A stretch of 64,000 bases of DNA, taken from the NCBI GenBank assembly GCA_030549175.1, contig JAUKUA010000004.1:310001-374000 (forward strand), read 5' to 3'. Each line of letters begins with the position of its first letter. Within the stretch, counting starts at the first letter, position 1. This DNA comes from Lasiosphaeris hirsuta (taxonomy: Eukaryota > Ascomycota > Sordariomycetes > Sordariales > Lasiosphaeriaceae). The notes beneath the pieces are model-generated. The model was not told the origin of the DNA. It ran no database searches and worked only from the letters and a program-made list of their open reading frames with translations. The position numbers and the translations under genes are program-made. Shown piece after piece: positions 22,681 through 35,901 of this stretch.

Positions 22681-24034
22681 GGGCGGATTGTGTTTGACGA
22701 GCAAGGGGTGTTGATTCCAAGATGGTCAATGAGGTTTGCTGAATAAGCTGTACAAAGTCCAAGATGGTGGATTGTAAAGAGGAAGAGCGGTTTCTTGTAG
22801 GACGTTGTCTTCTCTTATAGGTGTGCGTGGGAACGACTCGTATGAGCAAGGTAGGAGCGAGCTATTATAGCGAGAGGGGCCAGGTAGTCGAACACGAGGT
22901 GCCAGTGACAGTTCGATGCGAGGTCAGATGGAGGAAAGAATAAATGTTAGGTCGGAATGGTAGTCAGGTGCGGAACGAGTGACAACCTAAATTAGCCAAA
23001 AGAGAGTCAGTATAGAGCGTAAGTGCAAAATACACAAAGACAGAGGGGACGGAGGCTTGATATATGAAAATTAAGTCCGCAGTTTGAGGAAGCCAAAGCA
23101 AGGCCTGACCACCGGACAGCCTGGGCCTGGCTGCAGGAACAAGGAGAGGGTCGGTCATCGAGGTGAAGGGCGACCTGAGCCGAACGAGCCGATCTCCTGA
23201 CCCCAGCATGAAGAAGCATCGTCCATCGCGGCTTCCCAGCTTCCCAGTCTTCTCGATGCGTCCCATCCACCCATTCTCGGCGTCAGGTGGAGCCAGGTGC
23301 CATCGCTCCCCGTTCCTTGCGTTCGCCCCTGCCCGGTGGCGCCGGTGGCGCTGTCTGGCGCTGTCAACCGCCGCCATTTGTGTGAATCCGGGCTGCCCCT
23401 GCGCTCCCTGGCAGCGGCGTCCAGGGTCCAACCAGGGGCTGGGTGCGGGGAGACCAGCACCAAAAACCTGAACCCGACTGGGCTGCGTGGTCCCAATAGC
23501 TCGTGATGATCGATTTTTGGCGGATCATGCAGTACTTCCAGCCCGTCGATACGAGCAGCCGTGACGCAGCCGTGACGCCAGCCTGCCCTGTTTTGTCGAC
23601 TTTTATTGAGGCTGGCATCGTATTCCGTCTCTGCTGCCAATGTATTTTTATCGACGCCGGACTTGAGGGCGTGCATTTCCGGGTGATGATGCCGATCATA
23701 AACAACATGCTGCCCACCACAATGAAAAATTTTGCTTTGTGTTTCGAAACGAAAAGCCATCCCCGCCAGTGCGAACAGGTGCTCGTGCTGCATTGCATCG
23801 CCTTGCCTTGCATGTTTCGCCTTGGGGGGGAGGGTCGAGCATGCAGCTGGCGGTTGATCCATCGCTCGATTGGTCGGGGTTCACTGGTCAAAATGGCTGA
23901 ATCGAATCCTTCCAAGTTCCAGCACGCAAGCTAGGCACCGCCCACAACCCTGCTCTGAGAACTCGGTAGCCTTCGAGCGCTACGGATACAGAATGCTATC
24001 AGATCAGACAGTTGATTGCCTTAATGCTAATTAA
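22681..24034. other. Divergent intergenic region, glucanase / HET gene
   Basis: About 1.35 kb with both promoters. A 235-codon open frame on the minus strand (23155-23862) has mixed, low-information composition and no motif, so I do not call it a gene. Confidence 0.5.
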
Positions 24035-26255
24035 ATGTCATCAAAGTTGTGTGCCGCTTGCGCAGGTATTTCCCTCGAAGCACTTTGCGATGAAGATGGT
24101 TACCAACACCTTCCTAATGCCCAGACCATCTTTGAGTCGGCAGCCACGTGTGAGCTCTGCAATATAATCCGTTTGGGGATCCACCAAAACATCGTCGAGG
24201 AGGGCGAGGCTCTGAGAAGAGAAGAGAATCTCATTCGCCAGATCAACTCAGAACCCATCGTCCTTTATGGTTTCTCAAGCGAGCCGCCCTTGGAAGTAGG
24301 CGATGAGCTTGACAGTCCATCTTCCACGCCCGAGCCAAAGGGCCCCTTGAAGCTAGTTCGGATTGACGCCCATATCCCTATTGGGGAAGATGTCGATATC
24401 ATTAACCTGAGCGTCTTTGCTGCCCCTGGTTTGACCAACCCACTCCGAGTCCTACCATGGTTGTATAACTAAGCATCTCGTCTGTATAGGCAGCGCGGCA
24501 CAGCAAAGCGAGAACGTGCTTGGCAGGGCTCTTCTTCGTGATGCGGCGTCACCCGAAGCCTTTGGTCTCATTGGAGACTGGTTCCAGACTTGTCTCACTG
24601 GCCATGTTGCTTGCCGGGTCCTGTTCGCGAGCCCAGACAGCTCGGCTTCAGAGAATGCGCCACCACAGCTTCCCACCCGGGTCTTGGATGTCGGTCCTCC
24701 CAATGGGTCTCAGGAGCCACGGCTGTATGTTAGTAATGGGACCTGTGCTTCGTACGTTGCGTTGAGTCATTGCTGGGGAAAGCACCAAATCCTGACAACC
24801 GGGACGGACAACATCCAAGAACACTGCAAAACCATCTCCTTCTCTAGCCTATCCAAGACGTTTCAGGATGCCGTCACGGCCACTCAGAAACTCAAGCTTC
24901 GCTACCTGTGGATCGACAGTCTCTGCATCATTCAAGATGATGCCGACGACTGGCGCCGCGAGTCCGTTAAGATGGGACGCATTTACCAAGACGCTGCCAT
25001 CACTATCGCTGCAACGGGGGCAAAGGATGGAACTGTAGGGTGCTTTATTCCCCGGCCCGCTCCGCCAACACAGGCTGCGCTGCCGTATCGAGTGAACGAG
25101 GTCACAATCCCCGGCGAATACATCTGTATCACCTTATTCCCAAACCGGGAGGTCACGAGCTTGGAATCCCTCAGGGCGGCACCACTCGGAGGGCGAGCTT
25201 GGATCACTCAGGAATGGATGCTCTCGCGCCGGACCATTCACTACACCCCTGCCCGTATGATCTGGACATGTAGGACTGTCCTGGAGTGCGAGGACGGGGG
25301 GAGCGAAGCCCGGATGGACGAGCAGATGCTGCTCGTAAGCGTCAAGCGCTACAAAGACAACAAGGGCAAGCCTCCGAGGGAGCTGGGACCCTCTGGCTGG
25401 GAGGACATGGTCGGCTTCTTTGCCGACTGGTGTGAGCTTGTGTCAACCTATACTTCCCGCGATCTCACATATGAATCTGATAAGCCGGCCGCTATCATTG
25501 GTCTGGCGAGGGAGATCGAGCAGGGAATCGGCGAGGTTTACAGTGCAGGGATATACCATCCCGGATCATCAGATGGCAAAACAACGGACGTTTTGACGAC
25601 AGTCCAGCATCGCTTTCTACTTCTCCAGCTATCCTGGTTTGGGAAGAGCAGGCTTACCCGCCCAACAGTCCTCGAGAAACAACCATCTTGGTCTTGGCTC
25701 TCGACAATTGGAGCTGTCCGATTCCATGCGCCATCTCAGACGGCCAAACCTCTAGTCAGAAATATCCAGATTGTCGAAGAAAAGCTCTCTGCGCCTGCTT
25801 ATTCACACCTATCGGCTCCTGTTCACCTGTCTCTCGAAGCTCGAGTGAGGGTCGTGGACGCAGAAAACTGCCGGTTCACTGCGTCGTTCATAGGCCTGCA
25901 CACCAAGCCGCCGTCTGTCGCGCAGATCTTCAACTTTCACTCACGCTCGACGTTTACAACTCGAGCGGCAAACATTCCATACAAGCTGTTCTACATTGAG
26001 GATATTGACTCGAATCCGCTTGGCTGGGTTTGTTTCGATTTGTGTGTCCTGCCAGAAGTTGTCTTCCACGTCGTCTGCCTTTCCAGCAACGGCGTTGACG
26101 GCGTATTTGACGGGTTCAATGTCATGTTCCTGGCTGCTTGTAATTCCGAGGAGGGCCAGGAAGGCCCCAGGAATTTTACCAGGCTTGGCATGGGCGAGAT
26201 ATTGTCCGCCTCATGGTTTGATGATGTGGAGCTTGAGGAGATTGTGGTGCTGTGA
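24035..26255 (+). CDS. HET-domain protein (heterokaryon-incompatibility type)
   Basis: HET-domain proteins trigger growth arrest or cell death when genetically different fungal cells fuse. Many have unknown partners. Two exons (24035-24428, 24490-26255) give 719 residues in matching phase. The N-terminus has CAAC and CELC pairs about 35 residues apart, a common N-terminal feature of this family that could bind metal. The HET domain runs from about residue 220 to 370, with YVALSHCWG, LRYLWIDSLCIIQDD, WRRESVKMGRIYQDA and TIAATGA. A motif EWMLSRRTIHYTPARMIW follows. The remaining 300 residues have no repeat (no WD40, NACHT or ankyrin), so this is the stand-alone type. The intron donor GTTTGA is weak, but a branch-like CTAAG and TAG acceptor follow. 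The gene is not paired with any visible partner. Confidence 0.87.
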
Positions 26256-27258
26256 ACCGGGATGGCTGTCTGCATTGGTATAACTCCATGTTTACAAGGC
26301 ACATACCTGTTGTTGACTTGGCTGGGGTTGAGGGACGCCTTCGAATCGCGCCAGTTTTAGTGAGAAAGCACGTGCTGAAGGGATCAATGTTCTCGGCGAC
26401 ACGAGGCACTCGCAGCTATTTGTGTTTTCAAGGGCTCAACGACCGCTGAATCGGAACTCCCAGAGGGTTGAGGTTTCGAGGCAGAGCTTTCGGAGTGCTG
26501 GTGATTCTAGTTATTTTCTTTTTCTTACCCATCGTATCTTCGATTCCTGAGGCAGCGACGATGTCGGTCCGAGTCGCGGGGACCATTGAATGTTTCAGGT
26601 CATTCACCTCAGGTTGCAGGACAGCCTAGGCAGACAGCCAAGAATGGAAGGTGCAACGCAACGACACAGTCTACCTCTCCACCACTTAGTTATGGTGGAT
26701 ATTGTCCCGTCGACAAGGGCGCCGAATTATCCATCCTGAGTCCAGCGCTGGTTCACAGCAATCTCGTCGGAAGTGACTGAGCAAAATGCTTCGCTTTACC
26801 GTCTTTGCGCCGATCTTGGGCGCTTGCATTGGCGGTTTTGTCGCATTCGCCAGTAAACGGTCGCCTAATTGAGAAAAGGAATCCTCTTGGCAACGAACAC
26901 AAGCCATCTCCCTAAACACTCCATGCTCCCGGATCAGAGAGGTCAAAGATCGGACGGCATGACGGGAGGCTACTGCATAATCCTACTGCTGCCTTCGGCT
27001 CATTTAAGGCTCCAACCGTTTCGTCCCCCCCCCCCTTTGCCGTGCCGACGACCGACGTCCAAGCTGGTAAATCCCAAACTGCCAACCAACCGCGTTACGC
27101 TCCCCCCGCGATGCCCAGGACGGAAGGTGATCGCAATCAACCGGGACTGCACCGCCAGGCCCCAGCCCAATGCAATTCATAGTCCATAAATCCGCGTCGC
27201 CCCCAGCGCGCAATCGCAATGTCCTGGGTGGTTTCCGTGACCCAGCAAGAACAACACC
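26256..27258. other. Intergenic region, HET gene / ABCC transporter
   Basis: About 1 kb with the 3' UTR of the HET gene and the promoter of the ABC transporter. A C run lies near 27028-27037. No gene seen. Confidence 0.5.
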
Positions 27259-30200
27259 ATGTTGTCCATGATTGAATGGGCCTCTGGGCTCCTCATGGAC
27301 TCGGGGCACGCGCCCATCCTTGCCGCCTTTGAGGTTCCTTCTATGTCCTCCGTGTATGTGCCCCTTTTCTAGCCCAGTCCACTCCGCGCCATTGTCACTG
27401 ACAACTTTTGTGGGTCTTGCAGCTCACATGTCGGATGGATCGCCATCGCGTCCCGGCTGGCCAAATCCGGCGTCATCCATCTCGCCCTTGTCATTGCCGT
27501 GTTTCTCTGGACTGCGAGAGCCGCAGCCACTCGGCCGAGGCTGAGTGCTGTGCCCGTCAATGCTCGGATCCGCTACGCTTTCGAAATACCTGGCCAAATC
27601 GCCCGGGCGGCTACTCTCGCCCTGCTTATCGCTGTGGCGCGCGAGACACCAGGCCAATGGTACAATGTTGTGACCGTTGGCCTCGCTTTTCTCCTCGGCC
27701 TCGCCCGTCTGGCCAGCAATGCGAGATGGCGACACATCCTGCTTCACGAGGTCAACGCCCTCCTCGTGGCTTCGTTGTTTCTGCTGTCGTCCACGGTCGT
27801 CCTTCCGAGTCTCGAAGTAGGCTCACAGTTCACAACAGGGGCCGTAGAGATCGGCGCCCTGTCTAGCTTAGCCGCCGCTGTTTTGCTTGCCTTTTGCACG
27901 CCGCGGGAATGGGTTCCCCCGGTCTTTGAGAAGCCCGACAACTATGACGTCCCCGACGCCTCGCCCAGCCCAGAGGAGACCTGCAGCTGGTTTGTGGTTT
28001 TCTTTTCGTATGCGTGGCTCACGCCATTGATTTGGAAGGGCTGGCGCAACCCCGTCGAGATGGAGGATCTGCCCAAGCTGCCGTCATACGACGAGCCGCT
28101 CTTGCTGCTCGCCAGAATCACGGCCGCCCGGAAGAAGCACAAGAAAACACTGCGCACGTTCCTGAGCTTCCAGAAGAGGGAGCTCGTAACCATGTCGTTC
28201 TGGGTGGGCACTGCCTATGCAATCGAGATCATCTCCCCCTTCGCCATGTACCAGCTTCTTCAGTACATCTCCGCCCCCCGGGACGCCGTTCTGCACCCGT
28301 CACTGTGGATATTTCTCCTCTTCGCCGGCCCAATGTGTAGATCCGTCGCCTTTCAACAGTACATCTTCAACTCTACCCGGCTCGTTGTCAGGGCCAGGTC
28401 AGCAATGACGCAGGAGCTATACCATAGGGCCATGTCTTCAAGAGAGCTTGAGGACGACGTCATCAACAACATTGCAACTAGAGGCAAAAAGGAAGATCAA
28501 ACGACGAGTACGTCAGCAGGGAGACTGGCAAATCTCATGGCGAGCGACACCGAAACCATTCTCAATGCGAGAGATTCCGTCATGGCGTTCGTTGGTATCC
28601 CCACTGGAATCCTATTCAGTAGTTTTGGGCTGTGGAAAGTTACCGGATGGCCAAGCATCGTGGGCATTTCGTTTCTATTTCTTTCATCTCCGCTGCCCAT
28701 CTATATCACCAAACTTATGAGCAAATCACAGCGGTTGATCAAGCTCGCCCAGGACTCCCGTATCTCCCTCATTTCCGAATATCTCGGATCCATCAAGGTG
28801 ATCAAATACTTTGCGTGGGAGGACGCCATCACGGAAAACATCCAAGAAGCCCGTAACAAGGAGCAAAAGCAGCTGTGGCGGATGACCATTCTCGGTGCCA
28901 TCACCGGAGAGCTTGCCGAGCTGATCCCCATCATCACCTTGTTATTGATCTTTGGACTCTATATCGGGGTTGCGAATAAGGAGCTGACAGCCTCGGTCGC
29001 CTTTACTACTCTGAATCTGGTCATGAACATGCGCCGGAACCTCGGCATGGGGACCTGGGTGATGCGCGCTGTAACGGATGCACTGGTATCGCTTGACCGC
29101 CTCGACAGGTTCTTCGAAAACACGGAGCCGCTAGCTCAGTTCCCCAAGGGGCCCCTGAAGATTCAGAATGCTACGTTCCGCCGTACCAAGAATGCCTCCT
29201 TTTGGCTCAAGGATATCTCCATCGACTTTGTCGAAGGTGGATTGAACGCCATTTCCGGCCAGAGCGGGAGCGGGAAGACTAGCCTTCTTCTGTCGTTGCT
29301 GGGAGAGTTGATTATCGAATCTGGAACTGTCACAACCCCCGAGGATATCGCCTTCGCGTCACAAACTGCGTGGCTTCAGAACGAAACGATCCGAGACAAC
29401 ATCGTCTTCCACACCCCATTCGAGCAGGTTAGATATGATAAAATCATTGAAGCCTGCTGCCTGGCTCCAGACTTCGCCGAGTTCCAAAAAGGCGACCAGA
29501 CAGAAATCGGCGAGAGCGGCACAGCTCTATCCGGAGGTCAGAAGTCGCGGGTCGCTCTGGCTCGCGCATTGTACTCAAAGTCGGCTGTGCTTTTCTTGGA
29601 CGACATATTCTCAGCCCTCGACGCCAAGACGGCTGCGTCCCTGTGGAAGCTTTGTTTTTGCAGCGACATGCTGAAGGGACGGACCATTTTGCTCGTCACC
29701 CAGGTGCCTTGGATTCCGCCTCAGGCAGACCTCGCTATCACCATGGACGGCGGTGTTGTCAAGAGTCTCGAGTACAACCTCGGAGCCGTCCGGAAGCCTA
29801 TCGCTACTGGCAGCAGCGACGGTGAGGTTGGCAGTAGCAATGGCAATGGGGCCGCGGCTGCTTTAGAGGTTAAGCCAGCCGCGCCTGCGAGCAAAACGGA
29901 TGAGGTGACCAGCGAAATGGCGGCCACCGGAAAGACTGCTCGTTTGTCAGGTAAGATGTTCCGCCTCTCGTCTTGGTGTTTCTGTGGCAGCTTACTAACG
30001 GAGTCATGAACCAGTCTTTAGATATATGCACTACTTCGGTAGTGCTTGGTATGTCTGGCTCGTACTCGTGATGGTTGTCCTAGTCAACATTCTGTTCCTC
30101 ACTACTTCCTTCTCGCTTTCGGTGTGGGTAGACGCCTACGCACAACCTGGCGTTGTCGATACTATGTACTACGCAAGCCTATACGCCGCCTGCACCCTTA

Positions 30201-32192
30201 CGTATGTTGTGGTAGACGGGCTCAGCTACCTGCTGTTTACGCGAGGAGCGTGGTACGCCGCCCGCCACTTACACACGAAGTTTGTTCGTTCCGTCTTGAA
30301 CACCCCGCTGGCATGGTGGAAGAACATCCCGGTTGGCCGTGTTGTGAACCGCTTTTCTGGCGATATAAAATCCCTGTAAGTCTCGTCAACTTGCTCTACG
30401 TGCGCCTATAGCATGCTGACAATACATGCGCAAATAGTGATACAAGAGTGGGAACTATGGTGTACTGGACGTTGGACATACTGGTTCGGATTTTCTTCCG
30501 AGTTGGCGCAGTCAGCTCCATCCTCCCCATCTTCGCCTTTCCCGCGCTGGCTTCCGTCTTTGTGGGCGTCTTGTGTGGTGAGATGTACACGCGCACAGCC
30601 GTCACGATCAAGCGCCTGGTCTCATCGAGCCAAAGCCCGGTCTTCACCCAGTTCAGCGACACCATGTCTGGCCTGAGCGTCATCCGCGCGAGGGGGGATC
30701 TGCCGCAGACGTTCCGGGACCAGCTGGCCCGGCGCGTGCGCAACCTGTCGAGAGCCCAGGAGGCCAATTTCAACCTCAACCGCTGGGTTTCCCTCCGCGT
30801 CGACTTCATCACCGCCCTGGTCACCGCGGGTGCCGGGCTAATCGCCGTCTCCAAGTACCAGGTTCTCGGAGCTGGGCTTGTCGGCTTCTCGTTGGCCAAC
30901 GCGACCGGCCTGAATCAGGCCATCCTGGGTCTTGTGAGGACGATGAATGAGATGGAAGTTGAGCTGCAAGCTGTAAGTGTTTGGTGACGGTCGACTTGCT
31001 TTTCCTTATCTTTGGGGCCCTAGGTAACTGACTATTTCTAGTTCCATCGTGTTGAGGAGTATAGCAAGCTTGAGCCCGAAGAGAAAGAGGAAGAGGAATC
31101 CAAGCAAGCAGCGTATCATGCCGCGAACGGGGGGCGGGCTATCCCAGAGAACTGGCCGCAATCAGGCGCCGTCGAATTCCGACATGTCACCATCAAATAT
31201 GATCCCGAAGGCCCGGAAATCCTGAAGGACATCAATCTGAAATTTGCTGCCGGCGAGCGAGTTGCTGTTATCGGACGGACGGGCTCTGGAAAGAGCACAG
31301 TATGTCTGGCCCTTGCCTCCGAAGCAATGCTTTCCGCATGGCTAACTTCTGTCCGCAGCTTGTCCTATCCCTACTCCGCTTTACCAACATCATGTCCGGG
31401 CAAATTCTCTACGACGGCGTCGACATCACAGCCATCCCGCGCCAGAAGCTACGGCAGGCCCTGACAATCATCCCGCAGGAAGCCGTCCTCTTCAGCGGCA
31501 CGCTCCACAGCAACCTAGACCCGTCAGGCACTGTCCCCATCGAGCTCATCGAAAGCGCCCTCGACTCCTGCAGCGGCATCGCCTCCTTCCAGGCGCGCGA
31601 CAACAAAAACAACAACACCAAGCTCACCGCCAGCAGCCGCAGCAGCTCGCCAACCCTAACCGCCGACCCAACCCCCTCCGAAACCACCCCGCTCCTCTCC
31701 GCGTCCTCCTCCACCACCGCCACCACCGCCACCACCGCCACCACCAACAACAACGGCACAACAACCCCTCCTACCGCCGGTCTTCAGCTCACGACGGCCG
31801 TCCTCCCCAAGGGCGAGAACTTCAGCCACGGCCAGCGCCAGGTGCTCTCGCTGTGCCGCGCCCTGATCCGCAAGAGCAAGCTGATGCTCCTCGACGAGGC
31901 CACGGCGAGCATGGACTACGAGACGGATCGTGGCGTGCAGGCGGTACTGCGGCGAGAGCTGGATGCCCACGGCTCCGGCTCCGGTGGCGGTGGCGATCGC
32001 ACTCTCGTCACCATAGCGCATAGACTGCAGACGATTGTCGACTACGACAAGGTTGTCGTCATGGGCGCGGGGCGGGTGGTCGAGGTCGGGTCGCCCAAGG
32101 AGCTATATGCCCTCCAGGGGCAGTTTTATGACATGGTCAAGCACAGCGGGGAGGGGGATGATTTGGGGAGGGTTTTGGGAGGGGAGGGGTGA
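27259..32192 (+). CDS. ABC transporter, ABCC/MRP subfamily, full length
   Basis: A full-size ABCC exporter of 1536 residues, with N-terminal membrane segments, TMD1, NBD1, TMD2 and NBD2. Six exons: 27259-27353, 27423-29950, 30015-30375, 30438-30972, 31042-31299 and 31359-32192, all in phase. NBD1 has Walker A GQSGSGKTS (about 647), signature LSGGQ (about 733) and Walker B VLFLDD, with Asp instead of the catalytic Glu. Its H-loop His is replaced by Gln (LVTQVPW). NBD2 has Walker A GRTGSGKST (about 1250), Walker B LMLLDEATASMD and H-loop TIAHRL, but a degenerate signature FSHGQ. A Ser/Thr/Asn-rich insert of about 70 residues precedes that signature. Such transporters export conjugates, drugs or secondary metabolites at the vacuole or plasma membrane. 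The substrate is unknown. The gene is convergent with TRM4, 265 bp apart. Confidence 0.93.
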
Positions 32193-32457
32193 TGGGACAT
32201 AACCTAATGCGAGGGTGAAAAGGAAGACACGAAGTTGGCATTGGAAGGGGGGGGGTAGGCAATTTCATCGGTTCGTATGGATATCACTTTGGTAGCATCT
32301 CAGGGATGGTATACCGGGGCACGGGTTGCAAAAGGGAAACGTAGAATACCGTGACTAAAATGATTTCTATTTATCTTTTTTTTACCCCCTGAAGAGGGAT
32401 GTGTTACACTGAGGACCCGAAGATGCCTCGGGCAGGAATGCATTTTTCCCGCCCACT

Positions 32458-35305
32458 TCATGCCTGCACCTCCACCTTAGCAGCAGCCGGTTCTTCCACC
32501 TGACGCTCAGCCTCATGTGTCTCGGCACCGTTACCCATAACCTCATCCTCATCCTTGACCTCGTCAGCCTCGGCATCAGCATCGCCATCCTCCTCCGCGG
32601 GCACCACCACTTCCTCCGTCTTGGCACCTTTCTTAAGGCCCATGTTGATCAGGGGCGTGGTATCATTATAAATCCTCAGCAGCATGGCGCTGCGGTCCTC
32701 CTTGGGCAGCATGAGGTTGAGAGAGTGGAAGCTCTTCCACAGCGGGAGCGCCATGGTCTCGCTGAAGTCCGGTTCGTCGCCGTCGGGCTCGACGCGGAGC
32801 ACGCAGCAGCCGAGACCGATGTCGCGGACACGCTCGCCCACCTCGTCGAGGCGGGCCCACTCGCCGCTGGCGATCTTGGGGAACATCTCGACGAGGAGCT
32901 TCCTCAGCGTCTCCTTATTCTTGAGCACCACGACGCGCTCCTCGCCAACGTAGCCGTGCAGGATCGGCATGCCCTCGGACTGGATGCGCCACCTACACAC
33001 GTCGGCCGACGGCGAGTCCTGCTTGACGTACATCTTGACACCGCCGTGGATAAACTTGAGACCGCGACCCTCGTTGAGGGTAAGGATGTCGCGCACTAGT
33101 GCGCTTGTGTAGTAGATGGCCTTGGCCGGCTCGCCGGTGGCGTTGCGCACCATGTAGCGGTCCGAAGGGAATCGCGTCGAAATATTGTAGAAGCTCGCGA
33201 CGTTCTTGATAACCTCGTTGTCTGGGTTGAGGAACTTGAAGGGCTCCTCGTAAGGGCCTTCCTGCTTTCGCTTCCTCTCGGGCCGGTCTTGCTGAACTTG
33301 TTGGCTGGCCTTGGGGGCTTCTGAACTCGGCGTCTCGACCTTGGGAGTGACGGCTGCCGCCTCTGTCGTCTCAGCATCAGCAATTGGCTCGTCAACAGTG
33401 GTCTCTGCTGTCTCTTCTGGCTTGACTTCGGACTCGACTTCGGGCTTGACCTCCGGCACCGGTGCGGCCTCGGGGACCACAGGCTCGGCCTCGGGGACCA
33501 CAGGCTCGACCTCCAAGGGAGCAACATCGCCAGCGATCGGTTCCTCGGAAACCTTCCGCTTCTTGCCCTCGGGCTCGCTAGTCTGCTCCTCAGTCTGGTC
33601 CTCCTCTAGCACGCGCTTGGCTGTGTTGGCTCCGTTGGTTCCATTGGTTCCATTTGCCCCATTAGTAGTGCCGTCAGTCGCAACTTGCGGCTTCTTGTCC
33701 TCCGGCTTTGCCTTGAACTCAGCCTTCTTGTGCAGAGCAGTGATGAAGAAACCACCAGTATCTTGCTGGTGCGCATACACTCTCATGCAGCGGTCCAGGG
33801 GGAGATCGTAGCAGTCGCTGCCTTCAGCAATCGGGAACATGGTCTCGGCGAGCCTACTAGGCGTGATACCATCTGGCAGGGTCTGTGTGTGCTCTTCAAT
33901 CTCCTTCCAAGAATCCCATACGCGGCCGGTCTTGTCCATAATCTGCCATTTCTTGAGTCCTGGCTTCCGCTTCAGGAGCGGAAGCTGGTCGCTGCAATCG
34001 AGAATCTCGATCTTCTCTGGCCCGCCGCACCGCTCAATCGCTGCTGCGACAACAGACTCGTTCTCAATGGGATTCATGCTGCAGGTCGAGTAGACTACTC
34101 GGCCACCAGGCTTAAGCATCTGCAAAGCACGAACAAGAATCCGCACCTGTGTGATATGGAGACCCAGGGCACTGCCAGGGGTCCAGTCTTTCCACAGGTT
34201 CACGTTCTTCCGTAGGGTGCCGTCGCCTGAGCAGGGGACGTCGGCGAGGATACGGTCAAACTTGAGATACTTGGGCTTGGAGGGATCCTCGAGGTTGGGG
34301 ACTCTAATCGGGGGATACATGGTGGCGTCGTGGTTGGTCACAATCATGTTGGGCGAAGACAAGCGCTTCAGCTGGTGGATCAGCATGTGGCTGCGCTTGT
34401 AGTCAGCGTCATTCGCGATAAGCAGACCGGTCGCTCTGCCGTCGTCGCTTGGGTCGGCCTCCAGCCGCGCCGCCTCCAGCTCCTGCTCGTCCTCGGTCTT
34501 GACTGGGCCATTGATGGTCCCTGAAAATGTCTTGATAACCTGCTTGATCCTCGCCTCCTCGCCTCTGTGAACCATCTCCAATAGCTGGGCAGCCTTGCTG
34601 CCAGGCGCGGCGCACAGATCCAAGACGACCATACCAGGCTTGAGGTCCATCAGCAAGGGCGGGATCATGCTGACAACCTCCTGTCTGCTAATGTTGCCGA
34701 CGCTTGTCTCGGACACCAAGAACTTTTGGAACTTGGAGAAGGGGGGGAACTTGCGGATGACGTTCTTGGGGGTTGTCATCCACCAGGCGAGGGAGTCGGG
34801 GTACCACGGAACAGCCTTAGGGGCTTCGACAAGGACACCATCGTGGCTGATGCGGGTGATCTCGGGAATGTATCTCGTCTGGAGCAGGCGTCTGACGGCC
34901 AGTGCGTGTCTACAGTCTTGTGTCAGCGCAACCGCAGAGCAGGGCAGAGGGGCCTGGCTGCATATCATACCCCTTGGAACCGCAGAACCGGAAGCTGTTG
35001 GGGAGCTCTCTCCTTAAAGCGGCCCAGAACTCCACCTTCTCGTCCTCGGGTAGGTTGAGTAAGAGGTCGTAGTATTGCTCGAACTTGGCGTTCTCCTTAG
35101 GAACCTCTGGGTAGGTCTGGTAGGGGCGATGTGCCCCCCCGTCGCGACCACCTCCGCCGCCACGGCCTCCACGGCCGCCCTTGTTCTTCTGCGTCGCATG
35201 TTAGTTTTCGCGCCGCCCAAGCTGTCGAGACGACAGAGCGCAGAGAAGAGACGAGATGCGGGGCGTTGACAGCGGCGTGCATACCTTGAATTTTCCGCGA
35301 CCCAT
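32458..35305 (-). CDS. TRM4: tRNA (cytosine-5-)-methyltransferase, Trm4/NSUN2 family
   Basis: Trm4 (Ncl1, NSUN2) makes 5-methylcytosine in tRNAs in the nucleus, using S-adenosylmethionine. Three exons (35305-35285, 35188-34971, 34909-32458) give 896 residues. The N-terminus is a basic, Gly/Arg-rich stretch after MGRGKFK. The RsmB/NOP2 methyltransferase core has VLDLCAAPGSKA (SAM loop), then ADVPCSGDGT with the catalytic Cys, and YSTCSMNP with the second, release Cys. After the core comes a Pro/Glu/Val-rich repeat region with KKRK-like nuclear signals, then a conserved NSUN2-type C-terminal domain. The tail is acidic. The protein is longer than yeast Trm4 mainly because of this insert. The 21-nt first exon is supported by frame and by the start MGRGK. 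Confidence 0.92.
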
Positions 35306-35901
35306 GACTGCAAAGATCACAATTGAGGCACCGACTTGCGATGCGACCCAATTGGAACTGATTACTCGACTAGAAGAAAGTCGGGCAAGTGGAGGAGCAA
35401 AAAAAAAAAGTATTTGCTGATGGTCCTGTCTGCAAGCGCAAGAACGGGGCGGCAGCCTTCAGTGTGGGGGAGGGGAAATCCATGCAAGTCAATCAGACTT
35501 TTTGCGACAATGGCGGCTTTGAGCGCCGACGATTACCCGCCAAGCTTTCCCAGCCGAGTCACTCACCGAGTTAGCTCTCCAACGGCGCAGCTCCAGTGCC
35601 CTGCTCCTCAGGTACCAGGCAAAAAGGAAGCATCTTAGCAAGGTTCTGCTGGGGCAGCGGCAAGGTGGGCCCCCATATTTCATGCCATACATTCAGACCA
35701 AGGTGGCAGTTGGTTTCACATCGAACATTCCGACCAAAGTCGCGTCCCCTAAGGGATCATTATGGCAACTCTGTACCAAGACACAAGTGCGGAGTGGAAC
35801 ACCAAGTGCCTCTCAGCCTCTCTTGGCCATACTACATATATACATCATCTCTCTGTATTTGCACATGCTCAAACTGAGACCGCCCCCAAAACGCCTCAAG
35901 C
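35306..35901. other. Intergenic region, TRM4 / MTG2
   Basis: About 600 bp between two minus-strand genes: the TRM4 promoter on the left and the MTG2 3' UTR on the right. An A run lies near 35400-35409. No gene seen. Confidence 0.5.

Noticed and set aside
23155..23862. 235-codon minus-strand open frame
   Set aside because: No family motif and mixed composition, and other frames over the same DNA are also open. It lies in a divergent promoter region.
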